From contig CAJMPT010000064.1 of NCBI GenBank assembly GCA_905215465.1, forward strand, positions 1 through 7,063: a stretch of 7,063 bases of DNA, read 5' to 3'. Below the pieces are notes generated by a model that did not search any database, was not told the DNA's origin, and was given only the letters and a program-made list of their open reading frames with translations. How positions within the stretch are numbered: the first letter of the stretch is position 1; each line of letters opens with the position of its first letter. The stretch comes from an uncultured bacterium. GTDB taxonomy: Bacteria > Actinomycetota > Coriobacteriia > Coriobacteriales > Atopobiaceae. Position numbers and translations under genes: made by a program. Below are positions 5,781 to 7,063 of the stretch, in pieces.

Positions 5781-5798
5781 CACTGAGTGGGCTCAGTG
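5781..5798 (+). promoter_or_regulatory. Small perfect hairpin before the thrS ribosome-binding site
   Basis: CACTGAG (5781-5787) and CTCAGTG (5792-5798) form a perfect 7-bp stem with a TGGG loop, ending 9 nt before the thrS Shine-Dalgarno AGAGG (5808-5812). It could be an mRNA structure, a protein-binding operator, or chance. TACACT (5779-5784) overlaps it and resembles a -10 box, but no -35 is at a suitable distance. Confidence 0.4.
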
Positions 5799-5820
5799 CC
5801 CAAGGGAAGAGGTTTTTGCG

Positions 5821-7063
<1,243 letters not shown>

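Larger units (their letters stand above)
5396..5820 (+). other. Structured 425-nt intergenic region
   Basis: This stretch between the zinc-ribbon gene and thrS holds no large gene. In order it contains the intrinsic terminator, the perfect inverted repeat (5474-5535), about 100 nt in which only a weak promoter candidate is seen, the short leader peptide gene (5638-5682), a hairpin starting in its stop codon, a second intrinsic terminator (5732-5769) and a small hairpin (5781-5798) next to the thrS ribosome-binding site. Longer open frames across the region run through these structures and look like chance. Confidence 0.85.

Noticed and set aside
5713..5820. In-frame GTG extension of ThrS by 36 residues
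   Set aside because: It reads through the terminator hairpin, has no ribosome-binding site and its translation does not resemble a TGS domain.

Overview
The window is GC-rich DNA (roughly two thirds G+C by eye) with every recognisable gene on the + strand and strong third-position G/C bias. The protein set, high GC and sequence flavour suggest an anaerobic actinobacterium, most likely Coriobacteriia (Olsenella/Atopobium/Collinsella type). That placement is an inference from protein character, not from a marker gene.

Region 1 (1-4886) is a tightly packed folate/one-carbon operon: fhs (5' end cut off by the window), fchA, folD, folE, folC. Spacings are 32 nt, a 1-nt stop/start overlap, a 4-nt ATGA overlap and 32 nt. 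The first three genes follow pathway order: formate + THF to 10-formyl-THF (Fhs), to 5,10-methenyl-THF (FchA), to 5,10-methylene-THF (FolD). FolE starts pterin synthesis and FolC adds glutamates, so making and loading the cofactor are coupled. The FolD here aligns without gaps to the classical bifunctional enzyme around the active site, yet has Leu where the cyclohydrolase Lys should be and Phe where the partner Gln should be. With a dedicated cyclohydrolase gene directly upstream, this looks like a FolD reduced to a dehydrogenase.

Region 2 (4887-5461) is a separate unit: an extended -10 promoter just after folC, a 143-residue two-helix membrane protein ending in a double zinc ribbon, and a strong intrinsic terminator.

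Region 3 (5462-5820) has no large gene but is dense in structure: a perfect 23-bp inverted repeat with a 16-nt loop (5474-5535), then what looks like a threonine attenuator for thrS. The latter comprises a 14-codon leader peptide MFVPHQGIFTTQTI with its own Shine-Dalgarno, a 10-bp hairpin beginning inside its stop codon, an intrinsic terminator with a T-tract, and a small perfect hairpin just before the thrS ribosome-binding site.

Region 4 (5821-7063) is the first 414 codons of thrS, threonyl-tRNA synthetase, running off the end. It has an intact editing site but an N-terminus too short for the usual TGS domain.

No rRNA, tRNA, CRISPR array, transposase or phage gene was seen.
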